Positions 51,236-60,222 are shown, counted from the first letter of the stretch. The stretch: 64,000 bases of DNA from SLRI01 sp964402505 (GCA_964402505.1 CAYOCP010000010.1:73267-137266); one strand, 5' to 3'. Notes: generated by a model not told the origin, from the sequence alone. Program-made: numbers and translations.

Positions 51236-51264
51236 AACGGTTCGGCAGAAGATGGGGGAACCTC

Positions 51265-52455
51265 TTGAACGAAACGCTCTACGGTCGGCTCGGCGTGAGG
51301 CCCGTCGTCAACGCCAAGGGTGCCGCCACCCGCCTCTCCGGCGGCCCCCTGCATCCCGAGGTCACCGCCGCCATGGCCGAGGCGAATGCCGCCTGCGTCG
51401 ACATGATCGACCTGCACGCCGCGGCATCGGCCGAGATCGCCAGCGCCACCGGTGCCGCGAGCGGCCTCGTCACCTCGGGTGCCGCCGCCGGCCTGCTGCT
51501 CGCCGCCGCCGCCTGCATCGCCGGCCTCGACCCGGCCGCCATGGCGCGCCTGCCCGACACCCGCGGGCTGAGGCGGCGCATCGTCGCCGTCAGAAGCCAG
51601 CGCAACGCCTACGATCACGCCTTGCGCGGCGCCGGGGCGCGGCTCGTCGAGGTCGGCCTGCCCGACCGCTTCGCCGGCGCCGGCATCCGCGACGCCGAGC
51701 CCTGGGAGCTCGAGGCCGCCATCGACGACCGCACCGCCGCCGTGCTCTGGGTCGCCGGCGCCCGTGCCCGCCCGCCGCTCGCCGAGGTGGTGGCCACCGC
51801 ACACCGCCATGCCGTGCCGGTGATCGTCGACGCCGCCGCCGAGCTGCCGCCTGCCGCCAATCTCCGGGCCTCCATCGCGGCCGGCGCCGACCTCGTCGCC
51901 TTCAGCGGCGGCAAGGGCCTCGGCGGGCCCCAGGGCTCGGGCATCCTCTGCGGCCGGCACGATCTCGTCATGTCGGCGGCGCTGCAGATGCTCGACCTCG
52001 ACCTCCGCTGGCGGGACTTCGACCCGCCGCCGGCCTTCATCGACAGGAAGCTGCTGCCGGGCCTGCCGCGCAACGGCATCGGCCGCCCTTGCAAGGTGGA
52101 CAAGGGCACCATTGCCGGCCTCCTCGTCGCCCTGCGCCGCTTCCTCGCCGAGAGCGACGCCGAGCGCGATGCCCGCTGGAGGGAGCCTCTGGCCTTCATC
52201 CGGGCCGAGCTCGCCGACCTGCCGCTCCGGCTGGTCGAGGGCGGCATTCCCCGGCTCGAGCTGCAGCTCGCCGACGCCACCGCCGCCGACCGCCTCTACC
52301 GGCTGCTCCTCGCCCACCGCCCGGTCATCCACCTCGACCACGCCGAGCTGGATCAGGGCCGCCTGCATATCGCCCCCGACTGCCTGGCCCCGGGCGATCC
52401 GGAGCGGATCGTCGAGGCCCTCACCACCCACTGGCCAGGGGAGACACGCTCATGA
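51265..52455 (+). CDS. SelA-like PLP-dependent enzyme
   Basis: A 396-residue fold-type I PLP enzyme related to selenocysteine synthase and D-glucosaminate-6-phosphate ammonia-lyase-type proteins. Landmarks are RPVVNAKGAATRLSGGPL, LVTSGAAAGLLLAAAACIAG and VIVDAAAELPP, with the PLP lysine in LVAFSGGKGLGGPQGSG and GRPCKVDKGTIAGLLVALR behind it. It lacks the N-terminal tRNA-binding domain of true SelA. The TTG at 51265 is the start, with GGGGGAA upstream. It overlaps the SDR gene (ATGA), so both act together, perhaps on an amino-sugar acid or hydroxy amino acid. Confidence 0.85.
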   Translation: MNETLYGRLGVRPVVNAKGAATRLSGGPLHPEVTAAMAEANAACVDMIDLHAAASAEIASATGAASGLVTSGAAAGLLLAAAACIAGLDPAAMARLPDTRGLRRRIVAVRSQRNAYDHALRGAGARLVEVGLPDRFAGAGIRDAEPWELEAAIDDRTAAVLWVAGARARPPLAEVVATAHRHAVPVIVDAAAELPPAANLRASIAAGADLVAFSGGKGLGGPQGSGILCGRHDLVMSAALQMLDLDLRWRDFDPPPAFIDRKLLPGLPRNGIGRPCKVDKGTIAGLLVALRRFLAESDAERDARWREPLAFIRAELADLPLRLVEGGIPRLELQLADATAADRLYRLLLAHRPVIHLDHAELDQGRLHIAPDCLAPGDPERIVEALTTHWPGETRS

Positions 52456-53204
52456 CCGGCCGCGTTCAGGGCAGGATCGCCCTCGTCCTCGGCGGCGCCC
52501 GCGGCATCGGCGCCGGCATCGCCGAAAGGCTCGCCGAGGAAGGGGCCGAGGTCGTCATCGGCGACCGCCGCACCGAGCTCGGCGAAGCCACCGCGAGGCG
52601 CATCGGCGGCAGCTTCGTCGCCTGTGACGTAGGCGAGCCCGAGGCGATCGAGGCCGCGGTCGACGGCACCGCCGGCCGCTTCGGCCGCCTCGACATCCTG
52701 GCCCAGAACGCCGGCATCTTCCCGATGAACGAAATCCCCGACATCGCGGTCGAGGAATGGGACCGGGTCATGGCCGTCAACCTCCGCGGCTGCTTCGTCG
52801 CGACCCGGGCCGCCCTTCGCCACATGCGCGAGGCCCGCTACGGCCGGATCATCCTGACCTCGTCGATCACCGGCCCCCGCGTCGTCCCGCCCGGCCACGC
52901 CCACTACGCCGCCAGCAAGGCCGGCATCAACGGCTTCATCAAGGCGGCAGCCCTCGAGAACGCCGCCTTCGGCATCACCGTCAACGGCGTCGAGCCGGGC
53001 AACATCCTGACCGAGGGCGTCGAGAGCGAACGCTCGCCCGCCTACATCGCCTCCATGGTCGCCGCCATCCCCATGGGCGAGCTCGGCACGCCCCGCGACA
53101 TCGGCAACGCCGTCCTCTTCCTCGCCTCCGACGAGGCCCGCTACATCACCGGCACGACGATCATCGTCGACGGCGGCCAGTTGCTGCCGGAGGGCAAGGG
53201 GTGA
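52452..53204 (+). CDS. SDR-family NAD(P)-dependent oxidoreductase
   Basis: A 250-residue classical short-chain dehydrogenase. The cofactor motif is LVLGGARGIGAGIAERL, NAG is in LAQNAGIFPMN, and the catalytic Ser...Tyr-x-x-x-Lys is in LTSSITGP and HYAASKAGINGFIKAAA. The acidic end of strand 2 (VVIGDRR) suggests NAD preference. The C-terminal YITGTTIIVDGGQLLPEG is canonical. Coupled by ATGA to the SelA-like gene and by GTGA to the ATPase gene behind it, so the three form one translation unit. Confidence 0.92.
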   Translation: MTGRVQGRIALVLGGARGIGAGIAERLAEEGAEVVIGDRRTELGEATARRIGGSFVACDVGEPEAIEAAVDGTAGRFGRLDILAQNAGIFPMNEIPDIAVEEWDRVMAVNLRGCFVATRAALRHMREARYGRIILTSSITGPRVVPPGHAHYAASKAGINGFIKAAALENAAFGITVNGVEPGNILTEGVESERSPAYIASMVAAIPMGELGTPRDIGNAVLFLASDEARYITGTTIIVDGGQLLPEGKG

Positions 53205-53953
53205 GCGATCCGGTCCCCTATCTCCGCGTCGATCACGTCAGCAAGCATTTCGGTGCCGTGCAGGCGCTCGACGATGTGAGCTTCGAGGTCTTTCCGGGCG
53301 AGGTGGTGGCGCTGCTCGGCGACAACGGGGCCGGCAAGTCGACGCTGATCAAGATCATCTCCGGGACCTTCGGACCGAGTGCCGGAAGGCTCGTCTTCGA
53401 CGGCAAGCCCGTGCGGCTCGAGAGCCCGGCCGACGCCAAGGCCCTGGGCGTCGAGACGGTCTACCAGGACCTCTCGCTCTGCCCCAATGTCGACACCGTC
53501 GCCAATTTCTTCATGGGCCGCGAGAAGACCCGCAAGGTGCTCGGCGTCGATGTGCTGGACGAGCCGGCGATGCAGGCGGAGACCGAGCAGGCGCTTTCGG
53601 ATCTCGGCACCCGCATCCCCGACGTGCGGATAGACGTCGAGCATCTCTCCGGCGGCCAGCGCCAGGCGATCGAGCTCTGCCGCTTCGTTCACTGGGGCGG
53701 GCGTCTGGTCCTGCTCGACGAGCCCTTCGCGGCCCTGGGCGTCGAGCAGACCCGGCGCGGGCTCGAGATGATCCAGCGCATCAAGGAGCAGGGCGTGGCG
53801 GTCATCGTCATCACCCACAACGTGCTCCACGCCTTTCACGTCGCCGACCGCGCCATCGTCATGCGCCACGGCCGGGTCTCCGGCGAGCGCCGGCTCGGCA
53901 GTGCGACGGCGGAAGAGATCGTGGCCTTGATCACCGGCGAGCTGGCGGCTTAA
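53201..53953 (+). CDS. Sugar ABC transporter ATP-binding protein, single-domain (FrcA-like), system D
   Basis: A 250-residue ATPase: Walker A GDNGAGKST, signature LSGGQRQAIELCRF, Walker B LVLLDEPFAALG and switch histidine VITHN. Single-domain form, similar in layout to the system A ATPase. No permease or binding protein is adjacent. The only uncommitted CUT2 partners in the window are the binding protein at 58755 and the permease at 60223 on the same strand. GTG start overlapping the SDR stop. Confidence 0.9.
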   Translation: MSDPVPYLRVDHVSKHFGAVQALDDVSFEVFPGEVVALLGDNGAGKSTLIKIISGTFGPSAGRLVFDGKPVRLESPADAKALGVETVYQDLSLCPNVDTVANFFMGREKTRKVLGVDVLDEPAMQAETEQALSDLGTRIPDVRIDVEHLSGGQRQAIELCRFVHWGGRLVLLDEPFAALGVEQTRRGLEMIQRIKEQGVAVIVITHNVLHAFHVADRAIVMRHGRVSGERRLGSATAEEIVALITGELAA

Positions 53954-53991
53954 GTCTCGCTCCCCGAACCGTCCCCCCGACTGGAGCTCCC

Positions 53992-55854
53992 ATGCCCGCC
54001 TACCGCTCCCGCACATCCACCCACGGCCGCAACATGGCCGGCGCCCGCGGCCTCTGGCGGGCCACCGGCATGAAGGACGGCGATTTCGGCAAGCCCATCA
54101 TCGCCATCGCCAACTCCTTCACCCAGTTCGTGCCGGGCCATGTCCACCTCAAGGACCTGGGCCAGCTCGTGGCGCGCGAGATCGAGGCGGCCGGCGGCGT
54201 CGCCAAGGAGTTCGACACCATCGCCGTCGACGACGGCATCGCCATGGGCCATGACGGCATGCTCTACTCGCTGCCGTCGCGCGAGCTCATCGCCGACGCG
54301 GTCGAGTACATGGTCAACGCGCATTGCGCCGATGCCCTCGTCTGCATCTCCAACTGCGACAAGATCACGCCCGGCATGCTGATGGCCGCCATGCGCCTCG
54401 ACGTCCCGACGGTCTTCGTCTCGGGCGGGCCGATGGAGGCCGGCAAGGTCGTGCTCGGCGGCAGGGAGCAGGCGATCGACCTCGTCGACGCCATGGTCGC
54501 CGCCGCCGACAGCGCCGTCCCGGAGGAGGAGATCGCCCGGATCGAGCGCTCCGCCTGCCCGACCTGCGGCTCCTGCTCCGGCATGTTCACCGCCAACTCG
54601 ATGAACTGCCTGACCGAGGCCATGGGCCTGGCGCTGCCGGGCAACGGCTCGCTCCTCGCCACCCATGCCGACCGGCGCCGGCTCTTCCTCGAGGCCGGAA
54701 GGGTGATCGTCGACCTCGCCCGCCGCCATTACGAGAAGGACGAGCCCGACCTGACGCCGCGCGGCATCGCCGGCCTCGCCGCCTTCGCCAACGCCATGAC
54801 CCTCGACATCGCCATGGGCGGATCGACCAACACCGTGCTGCATCTGCTCGCCGCCGCCCACGAGGCCGGGCTCGACTTCACCATGGCCGACATCGACCGC
54901 CTGTCGCGGCGCGTGCCGGTGCTCTGCAAGGTGGCGCCCTCCATCGCCAACGTGCACATGGAGGACGTCCACCGCGCCGGCGGCATCATGGCGATCCTGG
55001 GCGAGCTCGACCGCGCCGGCCTGATCGACAGGACGGTCGGCACCGTCCACAGCACCACGCTGGGTGCTGCCATCGACCGCTGGGACATCGCCCGCAACGG
55101 CGACGAGGCCGTCCGCACCTTCTACAGGGCGGCACCGGGCGGCGTGCCGACCCAGACCGCCTTCAGCCAGGAGCGACGCTACGCGGAGGTCGATCTCGAC
55201 CGCGAGACGGGCGTGATCCGCAGGGCCGACCACGCCTTCTCCAGGGATGGCGGCCTCGCCGTGCTCCAGGGCAACCTCGCCGCCGACGGGGCAATCGTGA
55301 AGACCGCCGGCGTCGACGAGTCGATCCTCACCTTCACCGGCCCCGCCATCGTCTTCGAGAGCCAGGACGCGGCCGTCGACGGCATCCTCGGCGGCAAGGT
55401 GAAGCCGGGCGACGTGGTGCTGATCCGCTACGAGGGGCCGCGCGGCGGACCGGGCATGCAGGAGATGCTCTATCCCACGAGCTATCTGAAGTCGAAGAGC
55501 CTCGGCAAGCTCTGCGCGCTCGTCACCGACGGCCGCTTCTCGGGCGGCAGCTCCGGCCTCTCCATCGGTCACGTCTCGCCCGAGGCGGCCGAGGGCGGCC
55601 TCATCGCCCTGGTCGAGAACGGCGACAGGATCGAGATCGACATTCCGAACCGCAAGCTGCACCTCGCCGTCGAGGCGGCCGAGCTGGACCGTCGCCGGAC
55701 GGCCATGCAGGCCAAGAACGCCGACGCCTGGAAGCCGGCCCAACCCCGTCCGAGAAAGGTCACGACCGCCCTTCGCGCCTACGCCGCCCTCACCACCAGC
55801 GCCGCCAAAGGTGCCGTCCGCGTCGTTCCGTCCGGACTCTCGAGCAGGCCCTAG
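53992..55854 (+). CDS. ilvD: Dihydroxy-acid dehydratase
   Basis: A 620-residue iron-sulfur dehydratase. Cluster cysteines are in VCISNCDKITPG (118 and 122) and CPTCGSCSGMF (189-195). FTANSMNCLTEAMG, DIAMGGSTNTVLHLLAAA and the C-terminal TDGRFSGGSSGLSIGHVSPEA are IlvD landmarks. Length and motifs fit the branched-chain amino acid enzyme (2,3-dihydroxy-isovalerate to 2-ketoisovalerate). A sugar-acid dehydratase role cannot be excluded, because it follows a sugar-type gene set and relatives act on aldonates. Its stop overlaps the convergent next gene (CTAG). Confidence 0.9.
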   Translation: MPAYRSRTSTHGRNMAGARGLWRATGMKDGDFGKPIIAIANSFTQFVPGHVHLKDLGQLVAREIEAAGGVAKEFDTIAVDDGIAMGHDGMLYSLPSRELIADAVEYMVNAHCADALVCISNCDKITPGMLMAAMRLDVPTVFVSGGPMEAGKVVLGGREQAIDLVDAMVAAADSAVPEEEIARIERSACPTCGSCSGMFTANSMNCLTEAMGLALPGNGSLLATHADRRRLFLEAGRVIVDLARRHYEKDEPDLTPRGIAGLAAFANAMTLDIAMGGSTNTVLHLLAAAHEAGLDFTMADIDRLSRRVPVLCKVAPSIANVHMEDVHRAGGIMAILGELDRAGLIDRTVGTVHSTTLGAAIDRWDIARNGDEAVRTFYRAAPGGVPTQTAFSQERRYAEVDLDRETGVIRRADHAFSRDGGLAVLQGNLAADGAIVKTAGVDESILTFTGPAIVFESQDAAVDGILGGKVKPGDVVLIRYEGPRGGPGMQEMLYPTSYLKSKSLGKLCALVTDGRFSGGSSGLSIGHVSPEAAEGGLIALVENGDRIEIDIPNRKLHLAVEAAELDRRRTAMQAKNADAWKPAQPRPRKVTTALRAYAALTTSAAKGAVRVVPSGLSSRP

Positions 55855-56438
55855 AGCTTCAACGCCCGGATCGCCTCCCGCAGCTCCGGCACCAGCTCCG
55901 CCTCGAACCAGGGATTCTTGACGAGCCAGGGCTGGTTGCGCGGCGAGGGATGCGCCATCGGCAGATAGCCGAGCGGCAGGTACTCCCGCCAGGCCCTGAT
56001 GGTCAGGCCCATCGAGGCCTTGCGGCGGCCGCGCAGGTAGTGGGCCTGGGCGTAGCCGCCGATCAGCAGGGTGAGCGCGATCTGTGGCATCCGCTCGTTC
56101 AGGGGCGCGTGCCAGAGCGGCGCGCACTCGGGCCGGGGCGGATTGTCGCCGGAGGCCCCCCTGCCCGGATAGCAGAAGCCGATCGGCACGATGGCCACCC
56201 GGGCCGGGTCGTAGAACTGCGCCGGCGCGAGGTCGAGCCAGGCGCGCAGCCGCACGCCCGAGAGATCGTTCCAGGGAATGCCGGTCTCGTGCACCTTGAG
56301 CCCGGGCGCCTGGCCGACGATGCAGAGCCTGGCCGATGCACCCGCCTGCAGCACGGGACGCGGCCCGAGCGGCAGGAAGGGCGCGCAGACCTTGCAGGCC
56401 CTCACCTCCTCGAGCAGCTCCGGCAGCGTCTTTCCCAT
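55851..56438 (-). CDS. Uracil-DNA glycosylase-family protein
   Basis: A 195-residue protein. It starts with a Cys-x-x-Cys pair (ACKVC) and the block LPLGPRPVLQAG. The UDG motif LCIVGQAPGLKVHETGIPW is followed by FYDPARVAIVPIGFCYPG, PPRPECAPLWH and the C-terminal HPSPRNQPWLVKNPWFE, whose His-Pro-Ser is the second active-site motif. It belongs to the COG1573-type group; substrate range and activity are not certain. First residues fixed by the ATG at 56438. Convergent with ilvD by a CTAG overlap. Confidence 0.85.
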   Translation of the reverse strand: MGKTLPELLEEVRACKVCAPFLPLGPRPVLQAGASARLCIVGQAPGLKVHETGIPWNDLSGVRLRAWLDLAPAQFYDPARVAIVPIGFCYPGRGASGDNPPRPECAPLWHAPLNERMPQIALTLLIGGYAQAHYLRGRRKASMGLTIRAWREYLPLGYLPMAHPSPRNQPWLVKNPWFEAELVPELREAIRALKL

Positions 56439-56470
56439 CCAGCACGAAGGCCGCGCGCGGGCCCGGCCCC

Positions 56471-57043
56471 CTACAGGAGCGACGCCTGCCCGGGCGGATA
56501 GCTGACCCGCGTCCCCTCGATTCGGGCGAAGGCGGTCAGCTTGTGCGGGCGATAGCTGCTCGAGGAGAAGATTTCGATCACGGGCACGCCGCGCACCTCG
56601 AGCGCGTCGGCGACCAGCGAGCGATGGCAGCGCCAGGGCACGGCCTCGGCGCACATCATGGCGAGGCGCTGCTCGAGGCTCATCTCGATCAGCCGCGCGA
56701 CCGCCGCCTCGAACGCCTCGGTCTGCATGTAGTCGGCATAGCCGCGAAAGCTCGCGTTGCGCCAGGCACCGTTGGGCGAATCCTTCCGCGCGTGTCGGAG
56801 CCCGCCCAGGGCCTGCATGTGCTCGTAAGTGATCCCCGCGGCCGCGAGGCTCGCGGCCAGCGCCTCGCCGTTGAACTGCGGGTTGTGGCGCGAGCGCGGA
56901 ACGGTGCGGACGTCGACCACCCGCTCGATGCCGTAGGCCCGCAGCACGGCGACGAAGCGCTCGATCGGCAGGGTCGAGTGACCGACCGTGAAGACGGCAC
57001 CCCTCGGCCACACGGCTTCCCCTGGCGGCGGCAGATCGCCCAT
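56471..57043 (-). CDS. DUF488-family protein
   Basis: A 190-residue protein with the DUF488 pattern: FTVGHSTLPIERFVAVL, VVDVRTVPRSRHNPQF and MCAEAVPWRCHRSLVADAL. The cysteine and Cys-His-Arg positions are those of the family (usual CxExxPxxCHR). The biochemical role is unknown. It is on the same strand as the glycosylase gene (32-bp gap) and the Rieske-FAD gene (14-bp gap). DUF488 genes are often found near DNA repair genes, which fits here. Confidence 0.88.
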   Translation of the reverse strand: MGDLPPPGEAVWPRGAVFTVGHSTLPIERFVAVLRAYGIERVVDVRTVPRSRHNPQFNGEALAASLAAAGITYEHMQALGGLRHARKDSPNGAWRNASFRGYADYMQTEAFEAAVARLIEMSLEQRLAMMCAEAVPWRCHRSLVADALEVRGVPVIEIFSSSSYRPHKLTAFARIEGTRVSYPPGQASLL

Positions 57044-57057
57044 CGGCCGACCTTCCG

Positions 57058-58587
57058 CTAAGGCGCCCTGCCCTGCTCCATCGCGTGCTCGGCCTCGAGG
57101 CTCTCCCTGTCTCGCGCCATGGTCAGCATGGCCAGGACCCGGTCGCCCTTCCTGTAACGCAGGGCAGCATCGCGCGCTTCGAGGCTGCCGTCCTGCTCGA
57201 TACGATCCCAGGAGGTAGCGTGGCCGTTGTAGTGGAGCACGAGGTCGTGCTGCATGGTCCAGAAGAACGGCACGGCCGCGTATTTCTCTCGCGCTCCCAG
57301 CATGTTGCGGGCCGCCGTCTGCCCCTGCCTTTGCGCCACCACCCAGTGCTCGACCCGCAGACGATCGCCACTATGGGGATCCGGCCAGCAGGCGATGTCG
57401 CCCGCGGCGAAGATGTCGGCGGCACTGGTCTCGAGATGCTCGTCGACGACCACGCCCCCGTCCAGCTTCAGGCCGGCCGCCTCGGCGAGCTCCAGCCGCG
57501 GCCGCACGCCGATTCCCACCAGCACGAGATCCGCATCGATTCCGGCACCGTCGTCGAGCAGGACACGCCCGGCCTCGATCCGCTCGACCTTCCGACCCAG
57601 ATGGAAGCCGACGCCGTGCGCTTCATGAACCTCGCGGATGACGTCTCCCATGGCGGCGCCGAACACCCGCTCCATGGGCCGCGCCTCCGGTGCCACGACG
57701 CGCACCTCGACCTCGCGCCGGCGAAGGGCGGCGGCGGTCTCGAGCCCGATGAAGCTGGCGCCGATGACGACCGCGCGGGCACCCTTCTCCGCCCGGGCGA
57801 TGATCGCCTTGCAGTCGTCCACCGACCGCAGGGTCAGGACATGCGAAAGGTCGGCCCCCGGCACGTCGAGCCGCACCGGCTCGGCGCCGGTCGCGAGCAG
57901 GAGCTTCGTGTAATCGAGCGTGCCGCCGTCGGCGAGGGTGACGCGGTGCGCCGCCGCATCGATGCCCGTGACGCGCGTTTCGAGCCGGAGCGCGATCCGC
58001 CGCTTCTCGTAGCTCTTGGGCCCGGCCAAGGGCAGCCACTTCTCCGGCACCTTGCCGGCCAGGAACTCCTTCGAGAGATTGGGCCGGTCATAGGGCGCGG
58101 CCGTGTCGGCGCTGAGGATGGTGACGGCACCCTCGAACCCTTCGCGGCGCAGCATCTCGGCCGCGGCATAGCCGGCGGCCCCGCCGCCGACGATCACCAT
58201 GCGCGCATCCGCCTCGCCGCGCCGCCGCGCCACCGAAGGGGCCGCGGCCGGCGCCTTCTCGGCCACGAAGATGCGGCCGTCCCGACGCTCCACCCGCCAG
58301 CACGAGGTGGCCCGCAAGGCGGGTGCCGCCACGGCCTCGCCGGTGCGCAGGCTGAAAACGGCATGATGCCAGGGACAGCGCACCGTCTCGCCGACCATGA
58401 GCCCGTCACCGAGGGGCCCGCCGTAATGGGTGCAGGAGGCGCCGATGGCGAAGACCGCATCACCCTGGCGCGCGACGAGCACCTCGTCCTCCCCGACATG
58501 CCCGACGAGCATGGCGCCGTCTTCGAGATCCGACTCGGCGATCCCCTCGGTCAGATCGGGACCGGTCTTCTCTGCCTTGTCGGCCAT
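57058..58587 (-). CDS. Rieske-domain FAD-dependent oxidoreductase (AIF/ferredoxin reductase-like)
   Basis: A 509-residue fusion. The N-terminal Rieske [2Fe-2S] domain has CTHYGGPLGDG (Cys52, His54) and CPWHHAVF (Cys71, His74). The FAD/NAD(P)H reductase part begins MVIVGGGAAGYAAAEML near residue 130. A second dinucleotide motif follows in AVVIGASFIGLETAAAL, and IFAAGDIACWPD is the FAD end. The layout resembles AIFM3 and bacterial single-chain reductases of Rieske oxygenase systems. No oxygenase gene is near, so the electron acceptor is unknown. First gene of the minus-strand trio. Confidence 0.92.
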   Translation of the reverse strand: MADKAEKTGPDLTEGIAESDLEDGAMLVGHVGEDEVLVARQGDAVFAIGASCTHYGGPLGDGLMVGETVRCPWHHAVFSLRTGEAVAAPALRATSCWRVERRDGRIFVAEKAPAAAPSVARRRGEADARMVIVGGGAAGYAAAEMLRREGFEGAVTILSADTAAPYDRPNLSKEFLAGKVPEKWLPLAGPKSYEKRRIALRLETRVTGIDAAAHRVTLADGGTLDYTKLLLATGAEPVRLDVPGADLSHVLTLRSVDDCKAIIARAEKGARAVVIGASFIGLETAAALRRREVEVRVVAPEARPMERVFGAAMGDVIREVHEAHGVGFHLGRKVERIEAGRVLLDDGAGIDADLVLVGIGVRPRLELAEAAGLKLDGGVVVDEHLETSAADIFAAGDIACWPDPHSGDRLRVEHWVVAQRQGQTAARNMLGAREKYAAVPFFWTMQHDLVLHYNGHATSWDRIEQDGSLEARDAALRYRKGDRVLAMLTMARDRESLEAEHAMEQGRAP

Positions 58588-58679
58588 GGCGCTTGCCCTC
58601 TCGAGACGGAACCTGGAACACTACCCGAGATGTGGACGGTTTCCGCCCGCCTTCAATACGGACGACCCCCGCTCCGCCA

Positions 58680-58729
58680 TTCCGGCCGTTGCCAGCGGGG
58701 CTTCATCGCCTCTAGTCTGGCGGCCGGAA
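58680..58729 (+). promoter_or_regulatory. Candidate promoter with flanking inverted repeat for the system D binding protein
   Basis: TTGCCA (58689-58694) and TAGTCT (58713-58718) are 18 bp apart. Perfect 8-bp inverted arms TTCCGGCC (58680-58687) and GGCCGGAA (58722-58729) flank them. The gene starts 26 bp later behind GGGAGG. A repressor could bind the arms; this is inference from position. Confidence 0.4.
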
Positions 58730-58754
58730 ATCACGGGAACAGGGAGGGCCAGGA

Positions 58755-59807
58755 ATGCCGACCACACGCCGCCGCCTCGGGCTGCTCGCCGCCACCGCCG
58801 CCACCGCCGCGCTGCTCGGCGCCACGCAGGCGCGGGCGGAGGGCGAGACCATCTACTACATGATCCCGACGCTGCTCGACGAGTTCCAGACCGAGAGCCA
58901 GGCGGCCATCGAGAAGGTCTTCGGCGGCATGGGCTACGAGGTCGTCTCGCTGGATGCGCAGAACCGCGCCGACCTCCAGCTCAACCAGCTCGAGGACGTG
59001 ATCAACCTCGCACCCGACGCCATCATCATGAACGCGGTCGACTTCGACGCCATCGTGCCGGGCATCGAGAAGGCGCGGGCGGCCGGCATCAAGGTCGTCA
59101 ATTACGACCGGCAGATCCGCACCACACCCTTCGAGCTCACCTCCGTCGCCGGCACGGTCGAGATCGGCAGGACGGCCGGCCAGGAGGCGATCCGCCTCCT
59201 GACCGAGCGCAATGGCGGCCCGACCGGCACCATCCTGCAGATCCTGGGCGATCCCGGCGACAACTACACCCTCGATATCCAGCAGGGCTTCGAGGAGGTG
59301 ATGGCGCGGGACGCCCCGGATGTCGAGATCGTCTCCAAGGCGGCGATGCAGTGGGAAGCCACCAATGCCGGCCGCATCTTCGAGGACCAGCTTCTCGTCA
59401 CCGACGACATCGACCTCGTCTTCGCCCACGCGGCCCACCTGACCGTGCCGATCGTCGCCATCATGGAGGCCAAGGGCATGAAGCCCGGCGAGATCATGCT
59501 CATGGCCTCGAACGGTGCGCCGGTCGGCCTCGACAACATCAGGAACGGCTGGCAGCAGGTCGAGGTCGAGCAGCCGCTCTACGCCCAGGTCTACGGCCTC
59601 GCCATGTTCATGCCGAAGATCCTCCGGGGCGAGACGCTCGAGCCCGGCACCTACGACGTCATCGGCCTCAGCTCCGAGCTCACCAACGAGGACTGGGGCC
59701 CCAACCTCAGGATTCCCGGAGCGGCGATCACGCCAAAGAACGTCGACGACACCCGCTTCTGGGGCAATCTCACCCCGCCCACGGACCCGGTTAGCGTCGT
59801 CGAGTGA
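58755..59807 (+). CDS. Sugar ABC transporter substrate-binding protein, system D
   Basis: A 350-residue exported protein with leader RRRLGLLAATAATAALLGAT and cleavage near ARAEG. Double arginine in MPTTRRRLG suggests possible Tat export. The mature part has TIYYMIPTLLDEFQTESQA, APDAIIMNAVDFDAIVPGI, IKVVNYDRQIR and VFAHAAHLTVPIV, a Peripla_BP_4 layout. It has no ATPase neighbour. It probably works with the permease at 60223 and the ATPase at 53201, which would make a transporter split by about 5 kb. Confidence 0.9.
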   Translation: MPTTRRRLGLLAATAATAALLGATQARAEGETIYYMIPTLLDEFQTESQAAIEKVFGGMGYEVVSLDAQNRADLQLNQLEDVINLAPDAIIMNAVDFDAIVPGIEKARAAGIKVVNYDRQIRTTPFELTSVAGTVEIGRTAGQEAIRLLTERNGGPTGTILQILGDPGDNYTLDIQQGFEEVMARDAPDVEIVSKAAMQWEATNAGRIFEDQLLVTDDIDLVFAHAAHLTVPIVAIMEAKGMKPGEIMLMASNGAPVGLDNIRNGWQQVEVEQPLYAQVYGLAMFMPKILRGETLEPGTYDVIGLSSELTNEDWGPNLRIPGAAITPKNVDDTRFWGNLTPPTDPVSVVE

Positions 59808-59919
59808 CCGACTACCCCTGAACCGAAGTTCCCCGGCGCGCGGTTGGAGTCGGTCGCGCGCCGGGGCGAGAACGAGGAAAACCACGCGCAGCACGAACCG
59901 ATCCGGCGGGAACCGCCGC

Positions 59920-60129
59920 ATGAAGCTAGCCAAGAATCCCAGTGCAGCGGAGATTGCCCGAATTGTCGATGGCAGCACCGAAAAGGCCGCGAAGTGGCTG
60001 GAAGACAAAAGCACCGGTGACCGCTGGTTCTGGCCGGCCGAGGCCGCGTTCCACAGAGCTGTGGCGGCGTTCCTCGGCCTCGACCGGCCGCAATACAAGA
60101 AGGGCATTGCCGCTCGCGATGACGAGTAG
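59920..60129 (+). CDS. Small hypothetical protein, 69 residues
   Basis: The frame from the ATG at 59920 encodes a basic-to-neutral protein with a central WLEDKSTGDRWFWPAEAAFH stretch and a C-terminal LGLDRPQYKKGIA. The tryptophan/phenylalanine cluster and even residue use suggest a real protein. The base composition is visibly lower in GC than the neighbours (runs such as AAGACAAAAGC), a hint of later arrival. It lies between the binding protein and permease of system D. I do not recognise the family. It is weakly reminiscent of small phage/plasmid-type proteins, but that is only an impression. Confidence 0.55.
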   Translation: MKLAKNPSAAEIARIVDGSTEKAAKWLEDKSTGDRWFWPAEAAFHRAVAAFLGLDRPQYKKGIAARDDE

Positions 60130-60222
60130 CGTGCCGACCGGACCGCATCACCGCCTCCACCTTGGACGGCCCCGGCGCGGAACGGCGCAATAGGAATGGC
60201 ATCGCGGGAAAGCGGGAGCACG

